DNA from: Escarpia spicata
Lineage: Eukaryota; Annelida; Polychaeta; Sabellida; Siboglinidae
DNA length: 64,000 nt
Direction: 5' to 3'
Assembly (NCBI GenBank): GCA_963995525.1
Contig: OZ023208.1
Span: 18,797,658-18,861,657, forward strand
The notes under the pieces are model-generated. The model did no database searches, was not told the DNA's origin, and was given only the letters and a program-made list of their open reading frames with translations. The translations under genes and the position numbers were made by a program. Every line of letters starts with the position of its first letter. Position 1 is the stretch's first letter. Below are positions 12,963 to 25,849 of the stretch, piece by piece.

Positions 12963-15900
12963 CCAGTCAACACCAGTACTGTCATCGTCTTTCAGTCTCA
13001 GTCAACACCTGTACTGTCATTTTCTTTCAGTCTCAATCAACATATATACTGTCATCTTCTTTAAGTCTAAGTCAACACCTGTAATGTCACTTCATTCAGT
13101 CAACACCTGTACTATTATCTTCATTCAGTCTCAGTCAACACCTGTACTGTCGTCTTCAGTCAGTCTCGGTCAACACCAGTACTGTCATCTTCAGTCAGTC
13201 TCAGTCAACACCTGTACTGTCATCCTCAGTCAGTCTTAGTCAGCACCTTACTGTCATCTTCAGTCAGTCTCAGTCAACACCAGTATGTCATCTTTTTTCA
13301 GTATCAGTCAACACCTGTACTGACATCTTCTTTCAGTCTCAGTCAACACCTATACTGTTATCTTCATTCAGTTCCAGTCAATACCTGTACTGTCATCGTC
13401 TTTAAGTCCCAGTCAAGACATGTACTAACATCGTCTTTCAGCCTCAGTGAACACCAGTACTGTCATCTTCATTTAGACTCGGTCAATACCTGTACTGTAA
13501 TTTTCAGTCAGTCTAAGTCAACACCTGTACTGTCACTTCATTCAGTCAACACCTGTACTATTATCTTAATTCAGTCTCAGTCAACACCTGTACTGTCATC
13601 TTCAGTCAGTCTCAGTCAACACCAGTACTGTCATCTTCAGTCAGTCTCAGTCAACACCTGTATTGTCATCCTCAGTCAGTCTTAGTCAGCACCTTACTGT
13701 CATCTTCAGTTAGTCTCAGTCAACACCAGTACTGTCATCTTTTTTCAGTCTCAGTCAACACCTATACTGTTATCTTCATTCAGTCTCAGTCAACACCTGT
13801 ACTGTCATCGTCTTTAAGTCCCAGTCAAGACATGTACTAACATCGTCTTTCAGTCTCGGTCAACACCTGTACTGTCAATTTCAGTCAGTCTCAGTCAACA
13901 CCTGTACTGTCATCACCATTCAATCCCAGACAACACCTGTAATGTCAATGTCTGTCATCTTTGTTCAGTCTCAGTCAACACCTGTACTGACATCTTCTTT
14001 CAGTCTCAGTCAACACCTATACTGTTATCTTCATTCAGTCTCAGTCAACACCTGTACTGTCATCGTCTTTAAGTCCCAGTCAAGACATGTACTAACATCG
14101 TCTTTCAGCCTCAGTCAACACCAGTACTGTCATCTTCATTTAGTCTCGGTCAACACCTGTACTGTCATTTTCAGTCAGTCTCAGTCAACAGCTGTACTGT
14201 CATCTTCAGTCGGTCTCAGTCAACACCTGTACTGTCATCTTCATTCAGTCTCAGTCAACACCAGTCGTCCTGTACTACTGTCATCATCATTCAGTCACAG
14301 ACAACATATGTACTGTCGTCTTTATTCAGACCCACTCAACATCTGTACTATCGTCTTCATTCAGTGTCAGTCAACACCTGTACTGTCATCACCATTCAAT
14401 CCCAGACAACACCTGTAATGTCAATGTCTGTCATCTTTGTTCAGTCTCAGTCAACACCAGTACTGTCGTCTTCAGTCAGTCTCGGTCAACACCAGTACTG
14501 TCATCTTCAGTCAGTCTCAGTCAACACCTGTACTGTCATCCTCAGTCAGTCTTAGTCAGCACCTTACTGTCATCTTCAGTCAGTCTCAGTCAACACCAGT
14601 ATGTCATCTTTTTTCAGTATCAGTCAACACCTGTACTGACATCTTCTTTCAGTCTCAGTCAACACCTATACTGTTATCTTCATTCAGTTCCAGTCAATAC
14701 CTGTACTGTCATCGTCTTTAAGTCCCAGTCAAGACATGTACTAACATCGTCTTTCAGCCTCAGTGAACACCAGTACTGTCATCTTCATTTAGACTCGGTC
14801 AATACCTGTACTGTAATTTTCAGTCAGTCTAAGTCAACACCTGTACTGTCACTTCATTCAGTCAACACCTGTACTATTATATTAATTCAGTCTCAGTCAA
14901 CACCTGTACTGTCATCTTCAGTCAGTCTCAGTCAACACCAGTACTGTCATCTTCAGTCAGTCTCAGTCAACACCTGTATTGTCATCCTCGGTCAGTCTTA
15001 GTCAGCACCTTACTGTCATCTTCAGTTAGTCTCAGTCAACACCAGTACTGTCATCTTTTTTCAGTCTCAGTCAACACCTATACTGTTATCTTCATTCAGT
15101 CTCAGTCAACACCTGTACTGTCATCGTCTTTAAGTCCCAGTCAAGACATGTACTAACATCGTCTTTCAGTCTCGGTCAACACCTGTACTGTCAATTTCAG
15201 TCAGTCTCAGTCAACACCTGTACTGTCATCACCATTCAATCCCAGACAACACCTGTAATGTCAATGTCTGTCATCTTTGTTCAGTCTCAGTCAACACCTG
15301 TACTGACATCTTCTTTCAGTCTCAGTCAACACCTATACTGTTATCTTCATTCAGTCTCAGTCAACACCTGTACTGTCATCGTCTTTAAGTCCCAGTCAAG
15401 ACATGTACTAACATCGTCTTTCAGTCTCAGTCAACACCTGTACTGTCATTTTCAGTCAGTCTCAGTCAACACCTGTACTATCGTCTTCATTCAGTCTCAG
15501 TCAACACCTGTATTGTCATCACCATTAAATCCCAGACAACACCTGTAATGTCAATGTCTGTCATCTTTGTTCAGTCTCAGTCAACACCTGTACTGACATC
15601 TTCTTTCAATCTCAGTCAACACCTATACTGTTATCTTCATTCAGTCTCAGTCAACACCTGTACTGTCATCGTCTTTAAGTCCCAGTCAAGACATGTACTA
15701 ACATCGTCTTTCAGCGTCAGTCAACACCAGTACCGTCATCTTCATTTAGTCTCGGTCAACACCTGTACTGTCATTTTCAGTCAGTCTCAGTCAACAGCTG
15801 TACTGTCATCTTCAGTCGGTCTCAGTCAACACCTGTACTGTCATCTTCATTCAGTCTCAGTCAACACCAGTCGTCCTGTACTACTGTCATCATCATTCAG

Positions 15901-16733
15901 TCACAGACAACATATGTACTGTCGTCTTTATTCAGACCCAGTCAACATCTGTACTATCGTCTTCATTCAGTGTCAGTCAACACCTGTACTGTCATCACCA
16001 TTCAATCCCAGACAACACCTGTAATGTCAATGTCTGTCATCTTTGTTCAGTCTCAGTCAACACCTGTACTGTCATCTTCAGTCAGTTTTAGTCAGCACAT
16101 TACTGTCATCTTCAGTCAGTCTCAGTCAACACCAGTAGTCATCTTTTTTCAGTCTCAGTCAACACCTGTACTGACATCTTCTTTCAGTCTCAATCAACAC
16201 CTATACTGTCATCGTCATTCAGTCCCAGTCAACACCTGTACTGTCATCTTCTTTAAGTCCCAGTCAAGACATGTACTGTCATCGTCTTTCAGCCTCAGTC
16301 AACACCTGTACTGTCATCTTTCAGCCTCAGTCAATACTTGTACTGTCATCTTCATTTAGTCTCAGTCAATACCTGTACTGTCATTTTCAGTCAGTCTCAG
16401 TCAACACATGTACTGTCATCATCAGTCAGTCTCAGTCAACATCTGTACTGTCATCTTCAGTCGGTCTCAGTCAACACCTGTACTGTCATCTTCATTCAGT
16501 CTCAGTCAACACCAGTCGACCTGTACTACTGTCATCATCATTCAGTCACAGACAACATCTGTACTGTCATCTTTGTTCAGACCCAGTCAACACCTGTACC
16601 ATTGTCTTCATTCAGTCTCAGTCAACACCTGTACTGTCATCATCATTCAATCCCAGACAACACCTGTACTGTCAATGTCTGTCATCTTTGTTCAGTCTCA
16701 GTCAACACCTGTACTCTCATCATCATTCAGTTC
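12963..16733. repeat. 35-bp minisatellite array, about 108 units, with higher-order structure
   Basis: The unit is close to CAGTCTCAGTCAACACCTGT followed by ACTGTCATCTTCAGT (35 bp). Units vary by a few bases and small indels. Whole blocks recur: a landmark CAGTATGTCATCTTTTTTCA at about 13280 returns at about 14597 (1316 bp later), and the block from 13942 to 14418 returns nearly intact at 15548-16024. Because 35 is not a multiple of 3 and the unit lacks stops in one direction, long false open frames run through the array on the plus strand; they should not be read as genes. Confidence 0.95.
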
Positions 16734-17261
16734 ACAATATCCACATGCATACCCAGAATGTGTACCCAACTGTACACGTTTCCAATTCTATGCAATCGTC
16801 TGATTTTTGCCAGGCACATCTGTTGGTAATCAATAGAGCTCCATAACACTAGCTGTGCTGAACATAGTCCTATAAACAGTTTGGTTGAGAGGATTGCTCC
16901 CATAGTCAGTGCCAAGGATTTTCAACAACAATAGTCAACTGTCAGCATCAACACAGCTCTTTTAAACCTATCCCAGAGGTTACTTTTGCGGCCAGCATTA
17001 CGCTTTTGTCCCAAATACATAATTTTAACAAAATGTGCTTTTATCTTGATATCTTGCAAACAACACTTCTCAAGAACAAGGAAACAAAACTCAAACAATA
17101 CTCTTGAAGATAACGAATACACGTAAGTAAAACCCAACAACTGCAATACTAACACAGTGCTCTCGACACTATAATGAACACATTTCTGTAAAACCCAACA
17201 ATAACGCGTTAGCAATAGAACGCAGGAACGACTGCGAACAGAACTGAGATCGAACGCTTAC

Positions 17262-17363
17262 CCTCTTGGGTGGCCTCAACACATCACATCCAAGGTGTTC
17301 GACGCATTCCCTTCTCGGAGCCTGTTTCAGGAAGTTAAACGGCATTGACATGGTACTGCACAT
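17262..17363 (-). CDS. Candidate first coding exon, product unknown
   Basis: The minus strand reads MCSTMSMPFNFLKQAPRREC, then VEHLGCDVLRPPKR, and runs straight into a GTAAGC donor at 17261-17256 in phase 0 (34 codons). The area is CpG-richer than its surroundings and the residue mix is protein-like. The frame is also open upstream to about 17420, and TCTGTCTGTGAACAG just above could be an acceptor, so the ATG choice is uncertain. I recognise no family and found no matching downstream exon between here and 16.7 kb, where the minisatellite begins. If real, the rest of the gene lies left of the array. Confidence 0.3.
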
Positions 17364-17699
17364 TGCAGCAGGCACATCCGTAGCGGACGCAGACTGTTCA
17401 CAGACAGAAACTCGAATCAACTGAGTGTGACTACACAGCCGTCAGACGCTGACCGAGTCAGTCGTGTTAATGCAGGATGTGAGAGAAATGCATCGTCTGA
17501 CTACGGGCCCACCTATCATTCCGCACGGACGTTCATTAATTATTGATCGTCACCATACAGAGCTGTGTCTCAGTCACAAACGAAGGCGTTGCTTCTGGAT
17601 TAAAGCAATTGCAATCAGTCGGCAGGACTGTGAGACTGACTGGCTACTCTGACAATACTCCACATCACAGAAGCAATCAGGAAGCCCGGCAAGCGTACA

Positions 17700-17726
17700 G
17701 ACAAAGAGAGAGAGAGAGAGAGAGTG
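17700..17726. repeat. (GA)n microsatellite
   Basis: An uninterrupted GA dinucleotide run of about 24 bp lies here. Confidence 0.9.
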
Positions 17727-18770
17727 TGACATAATGTATTTATGAATAAACATGGATGCCTGTACTGTTGTGGAACGTATTGATTATCTGCCGGGCATTG
17801 GCTGTTGTATTATTGCATGCAATCTACTGACACATGCAGATCTATATCGTGCATCAGTAGTACAACCTCTCCATTACAATGTACACATTCGACTGAAACG
17901 GGTTCCCCGAATTAAGGCGTTTTAATTTTTTTGATATCAAATGTCAGGGATGTCATATGAAATATCCCGACATTTAATGGAACTGCTTGTGCGTTATGTT
18001 TTGCTATAATGATTTTGAAGCACGGAAACCTTCCCAACACGTGTATAAAAACAACTGGATCATGTCACTGGTAGATTTTATGATAAAATGGTGTGATCAT
18101 ATCTCTGGCATCATACTGGAGAAAAGAACAAAACATCATAAAAATGTAACAGGGATGGATATGTTCGTGTCGTATGCATTCGATATCAAACAGAGACTAT
18201 ATATATCAACTTTCTAAATAACATTATTGCGTTTATGAATTTTTTTTGCAAAATATAATTTTGTTCCTAAAACTTTAGTGGTCCCACACTAATCTCACAA
18301 TACACAAGAAATGAGTTATCTGATAAAAAATCCTTTGTTGTTTTCAGCAATTTTCAAAAAAGTTCTTTGTTTTTTGCAGACATTGAAAGTTTTTGTAAAT
18401 TTAGAATTAAAAAAATGTCTATCCAACGTAGGCCACATATAGTTGATCAACTATACAACAGTTGATATAAAGCCAATTGCTGTATGTGTCATCTACCAAG
18501 GGATGATGCCTTCAATAAAAATCTTGTTAAAAAATCTCCACAAACCAACTCCCAACAGTGAGCAGTAGAGATGGCATGAGTGATGGACGTACTGGCTGAG
18601 CGCAGCTGCCAATACCCAACTCCACAGCTGACAAATATAATGCTATTAGCATGTACCATGTGTGAAACATAGCCAGGAGCAGTGTATGGTGATACCATGC
18701 TTGCTGCACCAAATCAAGCAAGGACAGCCAATGATTGAGCCACTGATGCTAAGTCTGAACAGTATCTCTG
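17727..18770. other. No gene seen
   Basis: AT-rich, short frames only, with no repeat array or splice-flanked exon. Confidence 0.4.
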
Positions 18771-19045
18771 TTGACATCATGATTGCTAATCAATGCCCCA
18801 ATAAAAACATAAAGAATGCATGACGTCCAGAGTGCACAAAACAATTCATTTAGAAATCCCAAATGATGCCCATCTATATGCCAAAGCAGTACATAATGAC
18901 TAGACTTCTTTGTCAACATCACGATTGTTAATCAATGCCCCAATAAAAACATAATGAACATATGACGTCAGAGTGCTCAAAACAATTTGTTTAGAAATCC
19001 CAAGTTAATGCCCAGATATCTGCCAAAGCGCCGTTATAATTGGAC
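18771..19045. repeat. Tandem duplication, two units of about 140 bp
   Basis: AATCAATGCCCCAATAAAAA, CATGACGT or TATGACGT, AGAGTGC, and TTTAGAAATCCCAA occur in the same order at 18771-18910 and 18911-19045. Confidence 0.8.
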
Positions 19046-19299
19046 ATTTCATTTTGTAGAAAGATAAACTAATTTTATCAACATTATCATGTAATTTTGA
19101 TCGACAAGATATCTTTCAACTACTAAAATACCAGATATATTTACTGAACAAACTTTAATTTTTTGCGTCATTCTATCCCCATTAAACTAATGCTCCTAGA
19201 CCGATACTCCCAAGTAAGTGGGACAGTGTGGGAATAGATCTGTGTATGTTTGTACATTATGAGGAGGATACAGGAAAGTGCAAGCACTTGTTTCCATTG

Positions 19300-19570
19300 T
19301 GGTCCTAGTTTATTTTCAGAGTTTTCCTTCTCTACGGTTAGTGAGTCCACTAAAAGTTACATATTTATTCCCTGTATGGGATATTTTACTTCTCCTAGCA
19401 TAGGTAGAAGGGACCAGAGTAGAAGTGTCTCTTCCGAAATACACAGACAAAGACGGGTATACAAAATTGCCCAAGTTTTGAAACGTTGGTCGGTACCACA
19501 ACTCCAACTCCGGTTCCTTTGATCGACAGTCTGAAACTCTAACCCCTGGGCCACCAAGCTTCAGGTCAGA
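19300..19570 (-). mobile_element. tRNA-derived SINE-like element
   Basis: On the minus strand the head reads GGTGGCCCAGGGGTTAGAGT (A-box-like) near 19550, followed by AACCGGAGTTGGAGTTGTGG where a B box is expected, then a body with TTGGGCAATTTTGTATACCC. It shares this layout with the family-2 copies at 7515 and 56830 but is diverged. Confidence 0.5.
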
Positions 19571-20088
19571 GCTTGTACAAGTAGAAAGTGAGCACCAGAT
19601 TACAAACACATTCATGCAAGCGACACATTCAAATGACACGGAAAGAAGCACGCAAACACAATACACAAACACAACACCCCACAATTACCGTCAGCAGTTC
19701 CATCCTAGCGCTGAACCATATTGCCTATCACATGCCGGGCTTGACCTCACGGTAATTCGAGACAAAAAACCGCTCCCATCAGGACACCCAACATATGCTC
19801 TCCATAGACACACATCCTATTAGAGAAGTTCAGGTAACAAGTCCAGGTAACCATAGCTGTTTCAAGCTGTCAGGCAACGCCTGCATTGCATGTCATATAT
19901 GTGTGTGTACGTCGGTTGGAGCCTTACCTGTTCAATGGTACCCATGTTGGCTAGTGCTGCTGGCCAAGAAACCTGGTAGGCCAAGAAACACACCTGGCAG
20001 GCTGGTCTCACTGGAACACACAGGCCACATGTCAAGTAGCAGCAGTTAACCTTGTTCTCTTCACCAGCAGCCAAATCTCCCGCAACAA

Positions 20089-20392
20089 TCATGCATCATT
20101 TGCATCACTCACATTACTTATAACACTCACATCACTTGCATTACTCACAATGCTCGCATCACTCATGCATCACTCACAATGCATCACTCATGTATCACTC
20201 ACAACGCATCACTCATGCATCACTCACAACGCATCACTCATGTATCACTCACAACGCATCACTCATGCATCACTCACAACGCATCACTCATGCATCACTC
20301 ACAATGCATCACTCACAATGCATCACTCATGTATCACTCACAACGCATCACTCATGTATCACTCACATCACTCGCATCACTCACACTTGGTT
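20089..20392. repeat. 25-bp minisatellite
   Basis: The unit is about GCATCACTCATGTATCACTC plus ACAAC, with shorter 12- to 13-bp half units (CATCACTCACAA). About 12 units. All three plus-strand frames stay open, giving false HHS-rich frames. Confidence 0.9.
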
Positions 20393-20876
20393 CACATTAT
20401 ATGATGCCATGATGTTACAAGCAGCAAGGCTCCCATTAAATCTACATCCAGGCCACCAGTTTATGATCAGCTATTTCTGATGCTACCAACCAGACAGCAT
20501 GCAAATACAACTTCAAGAATTATCCCAAGGAGAAAAAATAAAACCCAGGCTATTTGTGTTATGTTATGTAAAGTAACATGTACAATGATAAGATTAAACA
20601 CTGCCTTGTATCCTAGGCAAGATCACAGCTGCAGGAAAAAAATAGAAGTTGCATAATTTTCTGTATTGCCATATCACTGAAGGATAGGAAACATAATCAA
20701 GGTTAACACTTATTAAGATACAGAACAAGAATGGATTGTTTATACCTCTAATTGTTTGATATTTAAAATTGGAAAGTTGTGTATATAAACACAATTGTTT
20801 TTGCTAAAATAATTTATTTTTGTTACATAGTTTTATACTGTGGGAATCTTTGTAAAATATAACAATTAATACTCAC
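20393..20876. other. No gene seen
   Basis: AT-rich sequence; possibly intronic or intergenic. No motif supports a call. Confidence 0.3.
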
Positions 20877-20935
20877 AAAATCAAGCCAGATCTTTCTGTC
20901 GAAACATGCTGTTGTGGCGGCCGTGTTGGAAGAGT
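20877..20935 (-). CDS. Candidate small internal exon, product unknown
   Basis: The minus strand has TTATTTTGCACAG as acceptor, 59 bases, then a strong GTGAGT donor (20876-20871). The frame ending in phase 0 reads SSNTAATTACFDRKIWLDF; a second frame is also open. CpG content is higher inside than outside. A GGAAGTG-containing segment with a GTAAAC donor near 22295-22450 on the same strand could be its upstream non-coding exon. No family recognised; the splice signals are the only real support. Confidence 0.28.
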
Positions 20936-22419
20936 CTGTGCAAAATAATAAAATAGATTTAACATAGCATAAGCAGTAATAAATACCAGGTACCAGTATT
21001 TACAGGCAAACTGTGTGCTGACATGTACAGCAGCCGTATACACTAACTCCTTTCTCAGTCTCTCCCTCTCCCATTGAGAATTGAGTACTAGACATACTCC
21101 AAATGCAGTGCTGGCATCAGGTATAACATCACTCTACTCACTCCAGTTTCACATTGTCCAGCGGTAGCAATAATCCACATCTGCTCCAACCGTAAACTCG
21201 GTGGAAAATTCAATGAAATGTTGGAGATGAAACTTCACAAGAAGCTAGCTTGCCTGCCCACACACAACAGCACAAGTGCTACATATCGTCAGCCACAGCT
21301 GGCTGGTGAGAGACACAGGGGGTGAATGCTCTGCTTGGGCCCACCCTCTCTTTTCTACCTCATCATCAGGCCAAGCAAACCTGCTCGCTGCTTCAGGCCA
21401 ATCACTTGGATCTGATTTCAGTGAACCATCCCTTAGGAATGCTTACCTTGAATGCTGCTTAGTCTAACATTCGGCAGTTAGACACCGCTCCCTTCTAATA
21501 GTTCACCTGAGGTATGGCTGACATCAAATAATAAAATCATGACACTTTTTTGTGTCATATAACTGTTGATTGTGATCTGTACTGGGCATGTCCTCAGCAG
21601 ATAAGAACTATAGGGTAAAACACTACATACTGTACAATGTACATACAACTTCATTTTTGTGTACTGAGCATGTTTTATTAGTTATTGATATTAAAAATAT
21701 ATAACTACAATAGCAAATGTACAAGAATCACTGGAATTATTATCATCATGAATTAATGATTAATTAATCACATTCTACGCTCTTATTTGCTCAAGTAGAG
21801 GAATTCAAGTAATTAAGATATGGGATGTCTGCTGGCTTGTTGCTGGCTAGCACGTAGGAGAAATTCCAATGTGACTAACATCCCATGAAACGTTTCACCT
21901 CAAATTCAATTACAAGTAAATTTATATATAAATTTAACAGGAGTTTACATATAAAATTGTATTTTAATATTTTATCACAAATACCAAAATCTCTTGTGGT
22001 GTGCAACTAGAGATTTCAATATTTATTCAAAAATGTTATCAAATATTTAAATAAAAAATATACAAAATGACAAATGTGATAATGATCAATTATCAGCACC
22101 TACCAATTAACACTGTATGTAGTGTTCTACTGTTTTAAATGTTCAGCTCTTACTGTATGTGACCATCCCACTGCATTTAGTATCCTTTAATATGTGACAT
22201 GTCAATTCATAGGCTCCCCTAAGCTCTAATAGAATTATATATCATGAAATGTGAACTGCGCTTATTTACCCTAAAGGAAGTAAGTTTAAGTGTTTACCTT
22301 CACTCAAGATGGTAATATCCTACACTTCCTGTGATCCACACAAACATTACTGCGATATCAACGCAACTGCACGGCACCTGTAGAGAAAGCAGTGGAACCC
22401 GGAACGTAATATGCTCACG
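20936..22419. other. No gene identified
   Basis: AT-rich, apart from 21120-21480, which is more GC-balanced and carries a 63-codon frame with no recognisable features. Confidence 0.3.
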
Positions 22420-24015
22420 TTCGAAAAGCACTTGTCCGTTTGTCCGGGACAAGTGATTTTTGGCCCGGACAAGTAAAATGACTCAACATGGTTATCCGGT
22501 GGACAAGTGAAAATTTACAGTAAATAATGACGCGTGCAACATTGCAACCTTTTTATTTGAGGAAATTCAAACGTAAACGAAGTTCGCTAGCAATCATGCA
22601 CGTTGCAATCTTGTTAGTGTGTTCGGCGTCTTGTCGTTCCGCCGCCAGTGTGTTGTACTTCAGCGTTCAACCAAGTTTAGTGCCTGCATTAACAGGGTCA
22701 TCCGCTGAGCGCACCGAGCTAGTTCTGTCACACGCGTGGAACAGACTCCGCATCAGCCATCGTTGATCGAGGCTGTATTTCATAAAATCGTAATCGTTCA
22801 GTTTGGCCGACGTACAACTTGCTTCCACCCACGGATCACATTTGACGAACTTTGGAAATAATAGACTTTGTATCGCTACCTGTTATTTGAATAATTATAT
22901 AGTTTTAACCATTATTACGCCTAACCCACGCGGACTCGGCAGTCTTCCAAGTCATCGAACGTCGTTAGCCGATCCAGTCCCAAATCGATAAAAATGTTCA
23001 AAACTTGTAACTGGCTCTCTGGTAAATCTATGGTGATGGTTGATAAATGGAATATTAATGAAATTTCAGAAGTGTTGTGTCTATGTAACATTTATTCTAA
23101 CCATAAATTGCGAGTTTTCGAAGCAACATCTTATGCAAGACGTGCGGCCGGGGTGCCAACCGCCGTTGACATGTCGGCTTCTGCCAACTGCGCGCGGCAG
23201 CGACGTTACGATGTAACTAAATCTATAAATTATATTCCGCCTGGAAGATGTGATTCGGGCACCGTTAAAACTGTTTATACACCATTGAAATGGTAATATA
23301 AAATTTAGTAAAAATATGCGTTTGTTTGCTGGTGATCAATTGAATATTATCTTCGTTTGTAAAATACAGAACTTTGTTAATAAAAATTATATTGAAGTTC
23401 CTAGAGATTGAACAAAATAATATCAGATTATATAGTTTATTATGATTTTTGTGACATTTCCTGGCTATGCATTGGTAGTGTTCCTGATGGTTGAGTGGTA
23501 TCTTCAATGACAAACTGATGTCAAAATGTTATAGCAGTGTTATATGTTTTATATATATACCATATTAAAAAAAAAAAGTTTTTGCAACATTATAACAAAC
23601 AGCAAGGAAAACAATTGTCTCATTCCTATCATCGTAATAATTATTTGTTATTAATAAAAAACGTTCATATCAGCATCACTAAAATATTGGTATACATCAT
23701 GTAACATGTCTACTTTTAATATTCGTGATGATATATATATAGTAATGAAAATGGACCGAAAAAAATAGTTGCAAATATAATTTTGCAATTTCAAAATTTG
23801 CAGATTAAATCAAATTGTGTTTTTGATCACAAGTCACTCAGATGTATATGCAACGAAACAGCAGGAACATTGTGCTTGTTGTCATCAAAATAAGACAGAC
23901 TGTTTTATGGTGTTTTCCGAAGCTTCGAATCCCCTTGACAACCACTCGGACAAGTTAAAATTTTGGCGGACAAGTAGATTTCAAAACTTACTAGTCCGGC
24001 GGACAAATAAATATT
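22420..24015 (+). mobile_element. Segment bounded by GGACAAGT-rich motifs, possible transposon remnant
   Basis: Near-identical short motifs flank the segment: CCCGGACAAGTAAAATGA and CCGGTGGACAAGTGAAAA at 22450-22515, and CTCGGACAAGTTAAAATTTT, GGCGGACAAGTAGAT and CCGGCGGACAAATAAA at 23940-24012, in the same orientation. Inside are plus-strand frames richer in CpG than the neighbourhood: one starting MTRATLQPFYLRKFKRKRSS (22527-22766) and one containing SARQRR-like basic residues and ending VKTVYTPLKW (22994-23296). Neither matches a family I can name with confidence. The hAT-like pseudogene 2.7 kb downstream on the same strand could belong to the same element; that is a guess. Confidence 0.3.
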
Positions 24016-25226
24016 CTGGCTTATTTCTATCGCTGAATGCTCATAAGTTTACTTAATTTGATTTACTCTTCTAATATGCGCAGTAAACATGCGGAATTCG
24101 GCTGATAAGAGTGGAAGTCAGTGAAGGTATGAAGAAGTGCAGTTGTATATCTGCTAGGTGAGACAGGCGCTGATTAGTAACACATGGTGCTGTGGGGTGG
24201 CCTCTACCCTGCAGCACTGTAGCTGCTCACACCAGTGTGGCTTCTACCCCTCAGGAGTCCAATCCTGCTCAACACACTCTGGGTTTATACCCTGGGGCAA
24301 CGGCTATTTATAGATAAGTAACACTGCCTACCTGTCAGTGGACTATGTGTTTATATTATTTTTGTAATTAATGTGTCAAAATTAATGGAAAAATATATTT
24401 CTGCTATATGAATGCGATATACACAGATAGAAAACTGCCAATCTAAACACTGCCCAATACAAATTTTTGAAAAAACCCATTATTTCAAAATAATCAGGGT
24501 TACTTTGTGACACAATATATTTAGATTTTCAGTATTACCTTGGAAGGAGGTCTTAGGTGTTGTTTCACCATACATCCCCTTCTGGGGCTAACCTAGGAAT
24601 TGTGTAGTGTGCATTGCAAAGGGTGCGCGAAACTGAATTTGAAAAATTATTTTAAAACAAAAAGAAAACAAATAATTATGTAAAACAAGTGCAATATTTA
24701 ATTTTATGTGGGGCTGGGAGTAAGAACAAAATAATTAGAACAGATCTATGTACACTGTATTTCACTCAGTCTGTATGCATTTACATATTTGACAGTTTTA
24801 AATCGGAGTCATGCTTCAACTGCTTAGAAGTTGCTGTAAATTATAAACTACATTGATTAAAAGATGTTATCTTTTTGATGAAAAATCTTCATAATTATGA
24901 TAATTATTTAACTTTGAAATTTACTGGCTTGACAATTTTGCTAAAATTTTGACCAATTGATAATGATGTGTGATTATTGCGTTAACTGCATCAAATCAAT
25001 TGAATTATTTCTTAATGGTAAATGATCCATGCAGTGATGTTTATAATTTTATAACAAGTACTTGTGTCCTGATATATTATTCAATTAGCAATACAAATAT
25101 AATGTGTAACATTTAAAGAAAAATGTAGAGTTAGTTAAACTGAGCGTAAAAAACAAAATGGCAATTACTGTTACATAATTAAATTACCAATTTGTTTTCC
25201 AATGGAAATGCCAAGGCAGTGGACCA
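24016..25226. other. No gene seen
   Basis: AT-rich, with a few T- and A-runs. A short stretch at 24160-24310 is more balanced but has no coding signal. Confidence 0.35.
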
Positions 25227-25680
25227 TTTATTAGCATTTTTGATTGGTCATTTATGAATTTATCTGCTTTCTTTCAAGTTTCATGGCGGTAGCGCCTAAT
25301 TGTTGTCAGCATTGCATGACATGTCCATGGGGATAGACGAAAGAGTTACGCAGACAAGCCGACGCGATATGTTGCGTAATGGTGCACACATCACTAGCTG
25401 AGAAAGGACCATCGATGTTTCTTCTGATGCGCGGGCGTATCCACCCGTCCAAGTTGGTTGCAGACGACAAATATTTAACCAGGCGTAAAATTTCCTCAGA
25501 ACCTTGAAAACAACAGATTTACAAGTCCATAAAGTTACATGGATTGTACTTACCGTTGCTTAATAAACTTTATCCAGTATCCAGCGTATTTATGACGTCT
25601 TTACAAGTTTATAATCTTTCAGTCTTCCACTTACCTTCCGTACACTTCCTGGCGAAACGGCCGTCAGTGATGTCACATGA
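25227..25680 (-). CDS. Unidentified small gene, two joined 3' exons
   Basis: Exon 25680-25635 (acceptor AAATTAACAG, donor GTAAGT) ends in phase 1 and joins exon 25502-25306 (acceptor GTTGTTTTCAAG) with the frame kept. The joined frame reads SCDITDGRFARKCTEGSEEI, LRLVKYLSSATNLDGWIRPR and on to FVYPHGHVMQC and a TGA at 25308-25306. An AATAAA lies at 25232-25227, about 75 bases past the stop. The region is CpG-rich. I do not recognise the protein. Weak points: a second frame in the last exon is also open, no start codon is visible, and the first exon could instead be a 5' untranslated exon (it carries an ETS-like AGGAAGTG). A second donor-like GTAAGT lies near 25552. Confidence 0.38.
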
Positions 25681-25849
25681 CTGTTAATTTATGCGCGATT
25701 GGCTGAACAGATTTCCCGGTAAAATCTCGGCATCATATTTCTTGCATAACATTTCGTTCCCTCATCATCAACCTCTTATAACTACGCAAGCGTTTTTCAG
25801 TACACTTGTTATGCGTTCATCATTTTCCCTCCTGTAGAGAGCATCCCGT

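Noticed and set aside
13942..16846. Long plus-strand frames rich in SQSTPVLSSS, VSVNTCTVIF and SLSQHLYCHL (up to 191 codons)
   Set aside because: They are the three frames of the stop-free 35-bp minisatellite; the unit length shifts the frame each copy and there is no other coding evidence.
20136..20480. His/Ser/Thr-rich plus-strand frames
   Set aside because: Translation of the 25-bp minisatellite, open in all three frames.
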